In this document: piece by piece, positions 1-12,063 of the stretch | Layout of the letters: each line of letters begins with the position of its first letter | How positions within the stretch are numbered: position 1 is the stretch's first letter | Assembly: GCA_949752735.1 (NCBI GenBank) | Contig: OX457040.1 | Location: forward strand, 7,614,597-7,678,596 | Reading direction: 5' to 3' | Origin: Lumbricus terrestris | Lineage: Eukaryota; Annelida; Clitellata; Crassiclitellata; Lumbricidae | Length of the DNA stretch: 64,000 nt | Program-made: the position numbers and the translations under genes | Notes under the pieces: generated by a model | The model's database searches: none | Told to the model about the DNA's origin: nothing | What the model saw: the letters and a program-made list of their open reading frames with translations, nothing else

Positions 1-219
1 ATTTATTTGCGGACGTATTGTCTATGACCCTATGCATCACAAATTTTGCTGCAAGCCTGCAATATGTCCTTAAAGATCCACTTCTCGATTTCCACTTGAA
101 TTTTTGCCCCGACAACTGATGAGGACTGAATGTTTCAAGAAGACATTGCAGACATGGAAAAACGATATCAAGGAAACTTCCATGCTGGCCTTAAACATGG
201 AAGGTCTATTATAGGCTCA

Positions 220-432
220 CTATGTGGCGCATGGTGGTGTAGGGGTATGTTCAGTGCCATGGAGCCGGAAGGTTATAGGTATGAATCCACCTCAGGCCAC
301 CACGCAGGGACCCTGAGCAGTCCTTTACTCGCAATTGCTCAAGCGCTTCTTGAAACTCCGATTCAGTGTCCGTGTTGTAGTCGGGAGCGCTTCGTACTAA
401 AGTCTTGAAGGGGCGGTGTAGCAAGAGCTTTT
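220..432 (+). mobile_element. tRNA-derived SINE, degenerate copy
   Basis: A pol III A-box-like stretch (GGTGGTGTAGGGG) near 230 and a weak B box (GGTATGAATCC) near 277 are followed by a body that ends with the GGGAGCGC...CTTGAAGGGGCG tail also seen at 25806-26035 and 21193-21428. The frame that crosses it is not a gene. Confidence 0.6.
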
Positions 433-1004
433 ACATAAGTTACATAGGCCTTCTTGTGCGCTCACCAGACATAATCCTGAGCAGTTATACAAGAGACAGT
501 GGGATGTAGAAGCGAGCATTTACTGGCACAAATGTCATAGGCTAATGTACACATTGTTCTATTTATAGAAACGCTAGATGATTTCAGAGAAACTGGAGCC
601 AATTCTTTGATTTCAATGTCATATTCGTGTCCAGCACCCTAAAATCTGTAGGAAATTGCAAATTTCATGTAAGAGGTAAAACTTTCATGAAAATTTGTTG
701 TGACCCGCCAAGGCTTGTAATGCGTGGAATAGCTGAATTGGGGGAATTTTGATACGGTGTAAGATTATTTGAGATCCTTCATGTTTATATGCTTTCATGT
801 CTATTGTTTAAAATGATTGAAGTTGCAAACACAAAAGCAGAGAAGCCCTGTGCTCCGCCTGGTTTTCGTTTTTAACTCATTATTTTGTTACAACCTGGGA
901 ATCTTGCATTTGATTTCGTTTCGCTAAGCGTTATTTGGCTTGCATCAGACAGCTTGTTTGAATATATAATATATGCCATGTCTTTATCTCTAAGCTTATT
1001 CATT
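433..1004. other. intergenic, nothing recognised
   Basis: AT-rich sequence without a long frame, splice-consistent exon or repeat that I recognise. Confidence 0.5.
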
Positions 1005-1535
1005 CATTCATTCATTCATTCATTCATTCGGACATTTATATAGCGCTCCTTCAAGAAAAACTACTCAGAAGCGCTCCCAACTCCAGCGCGCACAAAAAGA
1101 ACAGTTTTAAGTTTAGTAAGGAAGGATCCTGGTAGAGTTCCAGGGTGTAGGCGTAGCTCAAAAGGAAGGCCATTCCAGACCACTGGTCCAACCACAGAAA
1201 AGGCTCGATCCTTCATGGTAGTAGTACGAGCAAAAGGAACTAAGAGGACTCCCCTATCAGCAGAGCGTAGCTGACGACGTCCTTGGATACCCAATGTAGA
1301 GCTGCATAGCTCACGGAGGTAAGTTGGGGCAAGGCCCTGACAACATCGCCATACCAATGCAGCTACCCTGAACTCGATACGCTGGCGAATAGGGAGCCAG
1401 TGAAGTACCTCAAGCATGTAGTTTGAGACATGATCATATTTAGGGATTTTCCCAATTAGGCGTGCAGCAGAGCGCAACACCCGGTCAAGACAAGTCAATC
1501 TGCTGGATGGGAGGCCAATGTAGAGCGAAGAGCAA
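1005..1535 (-). mobile_element. CR1/L2-type LINE 3' end with reverse transcriptase C-terminus
   Basis: Minus-strand frame 1061-1498 carries the conserved end of a non-LTR retrotransposon polymerase: LHWLPIRQRIEFRVAALVW, then a GLAPTYLRELC block, then [18 protein letters not shown]. It is 5' truncated. The 3' end reads GCGCTATATAAATGTCC followed by a GAAT-type tail at 1005-1030. The same 3' end recurs many times in the window, so this family has been active and abundant here. Confidence 0.85.
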
Positions 1536-1871
1536 TAAGCTTATACTTGTTTTAATAATACTTGTTTTCTTGCATTTTATGCCAATAGAGTTGTCAGTAG
1601 AAATTTAAAGTTAAATTCACGGCAAAAATGTTTTATAATCTTCTTTGTTGCAATTAGTTTAATTAAAATATATTAGGCCTAGCTACTTACATTGTTTATG
1701 CGATTGTGTGTAAAAAAGTAACTGCACAAAACCTGATTTTCAACTGCACAAATTTGTTTTCCAGCTACACACTTTGTGTCCAGCTGCACGTTAAAATAAC
1801 CCCTGAAACATCGTCTTCGGGGTTTGTAGTAAAAGGTGCCTCTGAATGCGATCCAATTTTGGCGTCAAGTT

Positions 1872-2033
<162 letters not shown>

Positions 2034-2070
2034 TATGCATGTATTGTATATGTATGTGTAATAGGCTATA

Positions 2071-2248
2071 CAGTGCTTAAAGTGTGGAAAAATAAGTGCC
2101 TGGACGCCCCTAACCTCTCCAAAAGAAGTGCCTGGACGCTCCTTACCCTTCCAGTCTGTGCTCGCCAATAAGTGGCTGGACGGGGTTCAGATTTAAAAAC
2201 AAGTGCATGGACGCCGTCCATGACCGTCCAGGCACACTTTAAGCCCTG
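2071..2248. mobile_element. 178-bp MITE, hAT-type, TSD aggctata
   Basis: Ends are CAGTGCTTAAAGTGTG and its inverted copy CACACTTTAAGCCCTG. Both are flanked by the 8-bp direct repeat AGGCTATA (2063-2070 and 2249-2256). It contains internal repeats of AAGTGCCTGGACG. No coding capacity. An 8-bp duplication with CAG ends is the hAT signature. Confidence 0.85.
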
Positions 2249-4276
2249 AGGCTATATGAACATTTATATTGCACCTTACATTAAAAGAACTAGGCCTATC
2301 CGTTCTATAGCTAAGATTAACCTCTCGTAGCTACCGGATAGTTCTGAACAAGTGCGACTTAATTGACTTTGAGAATGTTTCATGAGGTACATGCAATGTA
2401 GTATGACGAATAATTATTAATCATTATCATCATGATCATCATTATCATAATTACTATAATTGTTGAGATTGACCAGTGTTTATAAACAGACTCGGGAAGA
2501 GGCCGGATATTTCGAAAACTTGATCAGTCATTTGAGCACGTGTGCATTCGTCTGAACATGTGCGTATAGTATTTTTATGTAGGCCTATGTATACTATAGA
2601 TGACCTTATAGATGTGGATTTGTATATACCGTTGGCAGATGACTCCAATGCTTTGTACTCACATGCCTCTTATGATCAACTAATTAAGGTAGCAAACAAA
2701 TTTAGAGCTAGCTAATGACTCGTTTAAATCAAATCAAATCAAATTTATTTGGGCCTATCACAACAATGCACAAGATTATTATGATCGCATAATATAATAG
2801 CAAGTTACATACATGGCTCATTCAGTTATGCAATAAGGAATTTGTTTAAAAAAGTAACTAAGGTATAGATCTACATAGACTACGTGAGTCAGTAAATATT
2901 ATTTATCAGGTAGGAAGCAATCACAGCAGGAAATGCCGCATTGAGTGATAGGGAGCAACAGACCCTCCAAAGGAAGAAAGTCCCGCTAAGATGGCCTATT
3001 TAACTCGGTAAATTTTTTAAAATGGGAGATGACAGCAGACCTGTTACCCTGAAAAGCCAAAACACGGTAACTGGTAAGCTTTAACAGTCAAAGTTACTGT
3101 GTTTTGCCTTTTAAGAGCAGTAACTTTTTAGGCGAGTAGGCCTACCAGGTACATGTAGCCTACACGCACGCCGGTCGAAAAAATCGACAAATTTTTTTAC
3201 CTTTTTTGGTCATCAAAATTTCTGACGACCTTTTTCTAGTCATCACCTGGTTTGCTTATTACTTGTAGTCCACGACAGTCCAAAAACCGCTACTTTTCGC
3301 GATTTTCGCCTGTTTTCTCGTCGAAATTTCATTGCTCGCACATTTGTTCACATTGAATTCTTTATGAGGTGAGTAGGATAATAGGCGTACGCTGTATACC
3401 CGCGTATACTGGTACCCTCGTGTACAACCCTGAATGACAGAAGCTTTATGTGCGAAAGACATAAGGAACACAAACATTAGTGTCGACAATGATTATGCCA
3501 TAGAAAACACACAAGATGAATAAAAACTTAACTAACTTAACTTACTATAATTATGATACACCTGCAGCTCAGTGTGTGTGTGCTCTTAAAGTGCGCTTGA
3601 TCCACGATAAACTAGTAGAGCTACGGGTGTTGACAGGTATTCTGTTACATAGCGTGCAGTGGGCCCTGAAACTCAATGGATATAGTTTACAAGTGTTACT
3701 TCATTCAAAAGGTTAATTTAACCTGTTGCTCACGCGTGTATATTAACAACAGATCACTAAAAAAGATTATCTGACGAAATTTGGGCAGTGTGTTTTACTA
3801 TTGTGAACTTAAGTTGCTTTGTTTCTATAGGGATAAATAAACTAATCGAATTGAATTGAATATGATCGTGCCTAAATGCGTGTACGGTGTATGTATGTGT
3901 GTGTATAGCCTACGTGTTTTTGTGCGCTCACAACGTTTTGTGTCGAAGGTCTGCATACATACATGTAGGTCTAACTTCTGTTTATCTGAGGTTGTGTCCT
4001 AAATCTTAGTTATTTGTCTGTGGCAATTATAAGATGCGGACCGCTGCATGGGCCAGAATCTGTCGGATACTGAAGCAGAGAGGTCGCCTGTGCCACGATG
4101 GGCATCACACGCAGGCAGACCCACTGCTCTTTCATCTCTACTCAGTCAACTCATCCTCGTCTTCTCACTCATTCTCCTATTCTCAACCTGTTATACTTCT
4201 CCAACAGATAATCCGCCCTCTCATTTATAGCTCATCATAGGACTCGTACTTCTTCTCTGCAGTATGCACAATGTAC
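2249..4276. other. intergenic with scattered repeat fragments
   Basis: No supported gene. At 2727-2760 (AAATC)n precedes a LINE-like 3' end in minus orientation. At 3180-3245 there is a GACGAC...T-run...GTCATC hairpin of the kind found in the hAT-type elements below. At 3836-3862 a GAATTGAATTGAA tail resembles a LINE end. Confidence 0.5.
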
Positions 4277-4418
4277 ATACATGCATACATGCATACATGC
4301 ATGCATGCATACATACATACATACATACATACATACATACATACATACATACATACATACATACATACATACATACATACATACATACATACATACATAC
4401 ATACATACATACATACAT
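4277..4418. repeat. (CATA)n microsatellite
   Basis: Near-perfect CATA tetranucleotide run with CATG variants at the left end. It is complementary in sequence to the (GTAT)n block at 4700-5147. Confidence 0.97.
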
Positions 4419-4699
4419 CTTCCTCTTTGTCTTCATCGTTCTATATGTATACGCATCTCTCTTCTTCGTCCCTCCACTCTATCTCCCCTTTTCTGCTTCT
4501 GACTGCATGTCCGTACGCACGTACACAAGTACATATATTGCAGGTAGCCTGTTATATGCGTATTTATGTATAGGCTTATAGCCCTACATGTATACATGCA
4601 CTCGCGCACGCTTCTCAATCACTCTCGTATATGACTATACATACACTAATTGGCTAGAATTTTTAATGCATGTAGGCCAATGTATATGTAAATGTGTGT

Positions 4700-4770
4700 A
4701 TGTGTGTATGTATGTATGTACGTATGTACGTATGTACGTATGTACGTATGTATGTATGTATGTATGTATG

Positions 4771-4804
<34 letters not shown>

Positions 4805-5009
4805 TGTATGTATGTATGTATGTATGTATGTATGTATGTATGTATGCATGCATGCATGCATGCATGCATGCATGCATGCATGCATGCATGTATGTATGTA
4901 TGTATGTATGTATGTATGTATGTATGTATGTATGTATGTATGTATGTATGTATGTATGTATGTATGTATGTATGTATGTATGTATGTATGTATGTATGCA
5001 TGTATGTAG

Positions 5010-5043
<34 letters not shown>

Positions 5044-5147
5044 TGTATGTATGTATGTATGTATGTATGTATGTATGTATGTATGTATGTATGTATGTAT
5101 GTATGTATGTATGTATGTATGTATGCATGTATGTATGTATGTATGTA
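4700..5147. repeat. (GTAT)n microsatellite with GCAT block
   Basis: About 450 bases of TATG tetranucleotide with a GCAT sub-block near 4846-4888. Met-Tyr-Val-Cys frames on one strand and His-Thr-Tyr-Ile frames on the other are artefacts of the repeat. Confidence 0.97.
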
Positions 5148-5217
5148 CGTCGGACCCTGTAGGTATGCTTGTGTCTATGCATTTATGCGTCTGTGTTTAT
5201 GTCAACATATACATGTA

Positions 5218-5363
5218 TATATATATATATGTGGCCAAATAGACCTACACACACACGCACACACACGCGCACACGCACACACACGCACGCACACACATAC
5301 ATATATATATACATTGCTGGGCGTTTACGTTACATCATCCATCACTATATATATATATATATA
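5218..5363. repeat. AT and AC dinucleotide runs
   Basis: Short TA runs at 5218-5230 and 5347-5362 bracket an ACACGC-rich run at 5247-5300. Confidence 0.9.
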
Positions 5364-5693
5364 GTCTTGTTGATTTTCCCTCAGTTAGAACAAAACCCGT
5401 CGTTCAAGTCGCATTCGTTCTATACGAAGTGCAGCAACATATAGTAAAACCGAGACGTCTGCGGGTGTTGACGGTTAAGGTTCCGACCGAGTCAAAACGA
5501 TCATAGTGCTCTCGCTTTACCATCGAACTTACAACAACTTCTACTGATACTAAACCAACCGAGACCATCAGGGCGTGTTTGTTAACGGCGCTACAGAAGT
5601 TTTGATCAGCTGATGTAGCCCGTAGTCACGTGACATTGATTCTCGTCGGCGTTGATATTATCTGCTGAAGCGTTGATTAGATTCGAGATCGAA
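5364..5693 (+). promoter_or_regulatory. Conserved upstream/5' UTR segment of Rh copy A
   Basis: About 250 bases from TCTTGTTGATTTTCCCT on closely match the segment upstream of Rh copy B (35206-35505), including CGTCTGCGGGTGTTGACGG and the following GGTTCCGACCGAG. Conservation between duplicates outside coding sequence suggests promoter or 5' UTR. No transcription start can be fixed from sequence alone. Confidence 0.6.
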
Positions 5694-5892
5694 ATGCTGA
5701 AACCGGGAAGGTTCACGATCGTGGCCGCTCTCCTTCAGGGTCTGTTCGTTGTGCTGTTCGGGGTCTTCGTCAGGTACCCCGAGAAGGGACTTCCGGTCCA
5801 AGGAAGACATGGTAATGCCACCGACGACGACAAGCGCGAGGACGCGACACACGCGAAAGACGCAGAACAGGAAGTGGCCAAGTACTATCCGT
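5694..5892 (+). CDS. Rh copy A exon 1
   Basis: Codes residues 1-66 plus one base: the N-terminal helix ([20 protein letters not shown]) and the charged extracellular loop with sequon NAT. Donor GTAAGT follows CCG T. Loop sequence differs strongly from copy B. Confidence 0.93.
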
Positions 5893-8800
5893 GTAAGTAT
5901 GGAACAAGTATGCGAGGTATACGCTATCCAAGTATAAGAAAAACAAAACAATTGTTTTTATAGTAACAATTGTTTTTCTTACTTTATTCCCTTTGTTACT
6001 TTATTCCCTTTTTATTTACGGTAATACTGTTGGGATGGTGTCAGGAAGGGCATCCGGTCAGGCCATAACCCCTCATAATAAATTCCTGGCTACGCCACTG
6101 CGTGCACTATCCATCCAAGTCCGATCCAAATCCGATCCAAGTCCTATAATTATATGCATTCATTTCAAGTATACGAAATGACAAAGAGGAGGAGGAAGAA
6201 GAAGTTTGAGCTTAAGCATTACGACGAATATATTTGATTTTAAAAATGGATATTTACACGAAGTTTCGGGATAATTTGGGATCGATGCGGGACACCGTAT
6301 ACACAGAAAGTGCAAGGCTGATCCCAGAACTATCCCACAGCGAATCTGGGACGGTCTGCAACCCTATGACATGCATAGTTGCATACGTGCATACAAATAC
6401 GCATGCATACATTCATACGAGCGTAATTACATACATGCATTCATACATGCATACATTGCATAGGCTACATACATACAAACATAATACATACACATCCATG
6501 CATACTTATATACACCTATGAACATACAAATATACATAATGGATGCACACAAGCTAGAAACCTTTATAGAAGCGAACATGCATGCATATAGGAACATAAT
6601 ACATACATGTATGTATGCTTGCACACAATTATACAGTTCACACATGTACACGACACATGGTACTGTATATATCAATCCAGTCCTAATTGTCAGCCAGCCA
6701 CTTCCATGGCAGCGCAGCTCACAAACCGGTTGCACCTAAGATTATTACCTATGCCGAGACGAAACATCTAAACTCCACGCTAATCTTCTCCAGATTCAGA
6801 CGAATGACTTGCCTCTGTGTTCTTTCCATCCAGTCCATCGTCCATTTACATTTCGTGCGACTTCTATAGCGCCTAAGACTGCTGCACAGCAAGCAATATT
6901 CAAAACCCAACGTGCACTAACCTATGGTCAAACATCGTAGTCGAATAGTCAAGTTCACAAGCATGTATGTACTATGTAGCATATACTATGTATATGTAGG
7001 CCCTATATGCACTTGGGGGCTTATTTAGCGGGATTTCCTCCCTTCTGGGTCGCCTTTTGTGTCCTAATTCTTTATTAGGCCCTATAGAGTTTTTCTTTAA
7101 CCTCGCACTCCAAGTCTAGGGCTAACAGTTACTGATCACACTGGTATCACTCTACTTTATAATCACTGGGTATAAATAATCCTTTCTTATCTATTCCTGT
7201 GGGGTATACAGCCCAGTGATTATATTATATAACTTTCGTTAACTAATTAAGTTTTCGCTTTGATTATTGTCTGATTAATCTGTGATACTTCTGATGCTTT
7301 GTGAAACCTTATTAATGACTTGATATACACGGACCAATAAAAAACTGATTGATTGATTGATTGATTGAAGTGTCTTTGAAGTTGGTGAATGGTGAATGAT
7401 GACCCTTCTGTTGAAAGGCGAGGAAGAGGAAGACGACAAGAGTCACCCTCCTATCCGGCCTGGCTTCAGTCTGGCAATACCAGAGTATAGAGCAAGTGGC
7501 GAAGTGGCACTACAGATTGATTGGACGGATAACGGTTTAACGACGTGCATGCGTCAAGACGTCATGACTCTAGTGTCGCCCTCCTCCTTTTACCAGGCTT
7601 GGGACTGGTACCACCGATCGATTAAGAAGTGGCAGAACGACATTGGTTGGTATAGGTATACGCATAAGAGGGCACTAGCGAGCAACCTGTGTTGGTCACC
7701 CTTCCTTTAGTCAACCTTCAGACGGGCACCAATTCAATTCAATTCAATTCAATTCAATTGGTTTATTGATCCACCACACGAATACATGGCATATCTGAAA
7801 ATGTTTTTATCCATGCTTCGGACTCCGTTCAACATCGGAGAGCAACGTTGGTCCTGTTGTGAATTTTTTAGATTTACTTTCGTTTTATTGACAAAATAAC
7901 CGGTCGTCATAACGCGACAGTTTCAAACACTCAGATAGCTGCAGCGGATAAAGTCTAATAAGCGTTATTATACAGCATCCGTGTAATGAAGTTTTTAAAA
8001 TATTTGTTTATTAGTTAGTTCAAATGGATGCGGCCTAGGGTGCAGGTTGTATTTGCCAGCAATGCCAGGATGCCTATAGGAGAAAGTAAAAAATTTTAGT
8101 GAGTTATGTCTGCGCAGTAAATACTCAAGTGACATTTGACGAGTTCATAAATGTATAAAATTATGCACTGGTTTTTTATTATAATAATAAGACCATGCAA
8201 CACTGGATTATATGAAGACATATAATATTATATAGACGAACAGGTAGATAAAAAAAAGAAGCGGAGAAGAAGAAGAAGAGGAGGAGGAGGAGGAGGAGGA
8301 GGGGAGGAGGAGGATGAAGAAGAGGAAGAGGAAGAGGAAGCGGTTGAGGAGGAGGAAGCAGAGGAGGAGGAAGAGGAAGAGGAGGAAGAGAAGGAAGTGG
8401 AGTAAGAGGAGGAGGAATTGGAAGAGAAAGAGGAAAAGGAGGAGGAGGGAGATGGAAAGGGAGAGGGAGAGGGAGACGGAGAGGGAGAGGGAGAGGGAGA
8501 GGGAGAGGGAGAGGGAGAGGGAGAGGGAGAGGGAGAGGGAGAGGGAGGAGACGGAGACGGAGAGGGAGAGGTAGAAGGAGAGGGAGAGGGAGAGGGAGAG
8601 GGAGAGGGAGAGGAAGAGGGAGAGGGAAAGGGAGAGGGAGAGGAAGACGGAGAGGGAGAAGGAGAGGGAGAGGGAGAGGGAGAAGGAGAGGGAGAGGGAA
8701 AGGGAGAGGGAGAGGGAGAGGGAGACGGAAAGGGAGAGGGAGAGGCAGAGGCAGAGGCAGAGGCAGAGGCAGAGGCAGAGGCAGATGGAGATGATACGAA

Positions 8801-11800
8801 GAAGACTAAAAAGAAGGAAATAAGAAGAGAAGAAGGGGGATGAAGAAAAAGAAGAAGAATGGAAAGAGGAGGAGAAGGAGAAGAGCTAAAAGAGAGGAGA
8901 TAAAGATGGAGTTGCATGAAACAAATCGTCAAATTGAAACGATCCATTCAGACGTTTTTACGATCCAATAAGAAGTTTTAAGTGTTTGTTTTGATTGTGC
9001 TTTTGTAGCCCTCGTCACCTTTGAATCCGCCCTTTGACTTAACAACACATGGTCTAGATGCTTTTCTTTAGTTGTGGGGTATAGCTCAAAGGGACTTTGA
9101 CATACATGTGTATATATATTGACTTATTGAGCTAACGGGACACCCGCCTTGAACATAAAACTGCATGCGGTTTAGAAAACAGATCTCGAGGCTTATTTGC
9201 GACAGTAGACCTATATGTTGCATATAGTATACGGGTATAGGGCTGCCAATCCTTCCGGATTCGCCCAGGACTGCCCCGGAATCGGTTTTCTCGTCCCGTG
9301 TACTGGATTGATCCCAAATAGTCCGGAATCTGGTGTGAATATTGTTCACTTCACCTAAATGACATTGTGATCTTTGTTTTTGGTTTTGCACACAAAACTC
9401 GACAAGCTATAAAAAGTCGGTATACGATTTAAATTTTTTTGGTTCTGCGCTCTCTATAGGTCTTGTTATCTGATCAGCGCTGGGTTGCATTCTTCAACAG
9501 TTTACAATGCACTCTCTCCGTTTCGTTGTCATTGCTTATCAAAGACTAGGCCTATAATTATTATTTGATATTGTGAGCATTGAACAACCTGCAGTGGTCT
9601 GACAATCGCACCAAGCCTATATTTTATGCACCGATCGTTCCATGACGTCGTGTAAAGTGATCTGGAACTGCTTAAAACATCATCAACTCGATTGGCAAAA
9701 TAGGCCTAGTCATACGTCCAGGCGAAGTTCTGCTCTCCCGTCGTAGACCCAATATATGCATGGGCGGAGTTTATCCAGGGTTATAGGGGGGGGCTAAGCC
9801 TCCAAGAAGACCCAGAGTCGTTTTTTACCGTCTAAATGGTATTTAGACCCCCCCACCAAGAAGGCGCAGACTCTGACATTTTTTCGGAAAGTGGTTCTTT
9901 TCACGAACGCGAAACTTACGAATGACTTTTTAAAAAAGGTCATCAACTTTTTGGCCGGGAAAATGGGAAAATTAGTATTTTTCGCCGAGATTTCAGACCG
10001 AGGACTTAAAAAAGGTCATCAACTTTTTTGGGTCGGAGAAAATATTTTTCGGCGTCGCTCGTCAACAAATTTGGCCCCTCCAAGAACGGAAACCAAACTC
10101 CGCCCATGAATATGTGCCATCTGCAATCCGCGTGTATGCATATTATAGGCCTATCATTTTATAGTCATAGGCCTATGAACTTCGTTCGTGCTGGGTCCAT
10201 AGAGTCCATGCATAAGCCAGGTTATCTAGTAGGTTATTGGAATTTAGTATAGGGCCTACGCCTAAGCGTTTTCTTCGTGAAGCTGATTAATTTTAACTAT
10301 ATACAGGCCATTTCTCTTAGACACAGGACACCAGAGGATTTTTTTGACAGAGGGGCAGAACAGAATTGTTGCGGTTGAATTTTTTGGCGAGAGATTGAAA
10401 AACGCAAAGATTAAAAACATGGGTATTTTTCATAGAGGTTTCTAAGTGTAGATTTCTCAGTTTCACTTTTTGTCAAGAGTAGAATTATGATTAGTGCTCC
10501 AGTGTGAAGAGAAGTGCCCCATGGGCGGAGACTTGGGGGGACGGTCCCCTCAATGGATGTGGTGGGAGGGACGGCCCATGCATTTGTCCCCCTTCCCAAA
10601 GTGCAGGGCTTTTTTAACGTGCAGTTAACTTGTACACAAAATGTGCAGTTCTAAATGGATTTGTGCAGTTGTAGAAGCCCTTTTGTACAGTTAAAACTAG
10701 CAAAAAATGGTTATTGTTCTCCGATTGGAAGTAATTTCCCATGGAGGATGGGAAGGAAAATAAAGGGTCGTGCAGTTCTAAAAATTTCTTAAAAACAGCC
10801 CTGCCAAAGTGTAGAAGGGTTGTTAGGCGGTGATCATGTGCACACTTAACGAAACGCACGGCGAACAAGGAATGAGATGAGGTGATGACTAAAAAAAATC
10901 ATCAACTTTTTGGCAGACGACATGCAGTTGGGTTTTCGATCGACATCTCAGACGTCAGAAATTTTTACCGGCGAGAAGATGAATAATTTGTGTCGGCGAC
11001 TGAGCCATTCGTCCGCCAAAAATCTTCGGCCGCCTTTTCGTCACCCGCAAGTCTCCGCCCATGAGTGCCCCCTCTAGTCCCCATGTCTTTCCGCGATTAT
11101 ACTGCAATAATTATTAGTAGATAGTTTACCATTTTCAGTAAACTGCAGATCTTATGCATAATATACATTAGTCTGATAAAACATTCGTTGGCCTAAGTTA
11201 TATGTAGACCTGTATATAGACTTGTAGGCTATAATAGAGTGATGTGAACACGCCGTATAGTGCGAATTGGCAATGGAATATCGGATGACTGCAAACGCCA
11301 CAGAATGGTAAAATAAAAAAGTTGACAGCCCTACATACGGGACAAACTGCAGGAAAGAAACCCCGTTACCCAAAACTCATCTTCACTTTACCGAAGCCCT
11401 GTTTAAAGGGTGTCGGCCATGCGAGAATGGGCGTTTGCGAATGACTAAAAACACACTGAGTAGTGAGTATTATGGCAAGGAGTAAGGACTAGAGCATGTG
11501 GGTGCTAGACTATAAGGACTACTAAGTAAGAATTATGTTAAGACTAATCGCATAAAGTTTCCACTACCAATAAGTTCATGGTAGCGAAACTGGTGGATAT
11601 ACTTTTCCAGAAAGAAGGCGATATATTATATTGATGAGAAATTGGCCTTCCCGTAAACATGAAACATGAAACTTCGCAGGCGTCACATGGTCGCTTGTAA
11701 GAACGCCGAAGAAATGCGGGCCTGTCTTCAGGGGTCATCAAGAACGAGTTAATTTTTGTGAATGTCTGTCGTCATGTTGTGCACCGATTAGTCAAGATCA

Positions 11801-12020
11801 TCTTTGACACAATGCCTATACATTATACAATCCCTGCATTGCATTCATGTTCTTCTCAGAAATTGCCACGTCCGTCTTCGATTGTCACTCTCTGCATGTC
11901 TCTGTCTCTCTGTCTCTCTATGTCTCTCCCTCCAACTCCCTTTTCTACTTTGCGACGCAGTAGTGTCCTCTAAGAATTTATTCATTTTCTCGTTAAGTTC
12001 CTTCCACACCCAGACACGCG

Positions 12021-12063
<43 letters not shown>

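Noticed and set aside
4588..5364. Long frame coding Met-Tyr-Val-Cys repeats, and its antisense His-Thr-Tyr-Ile frames
   Set aside because: Pure translation of the TATG microsatellite; no splice context and every frame is open.
7396..7710. 104-residue frame beginning [15 protein letters not shown]
   Set aside because: No family resemblance, includes a dispersed repeat (7570-7612), and lies inside Rh A intron 1.
8228..8947. Ser-Pro-rich and Gly-Glu-rich frames over 140-239 residues
   Set aside because: Translation of the polypurine tract; no homology or flanking gene signals.
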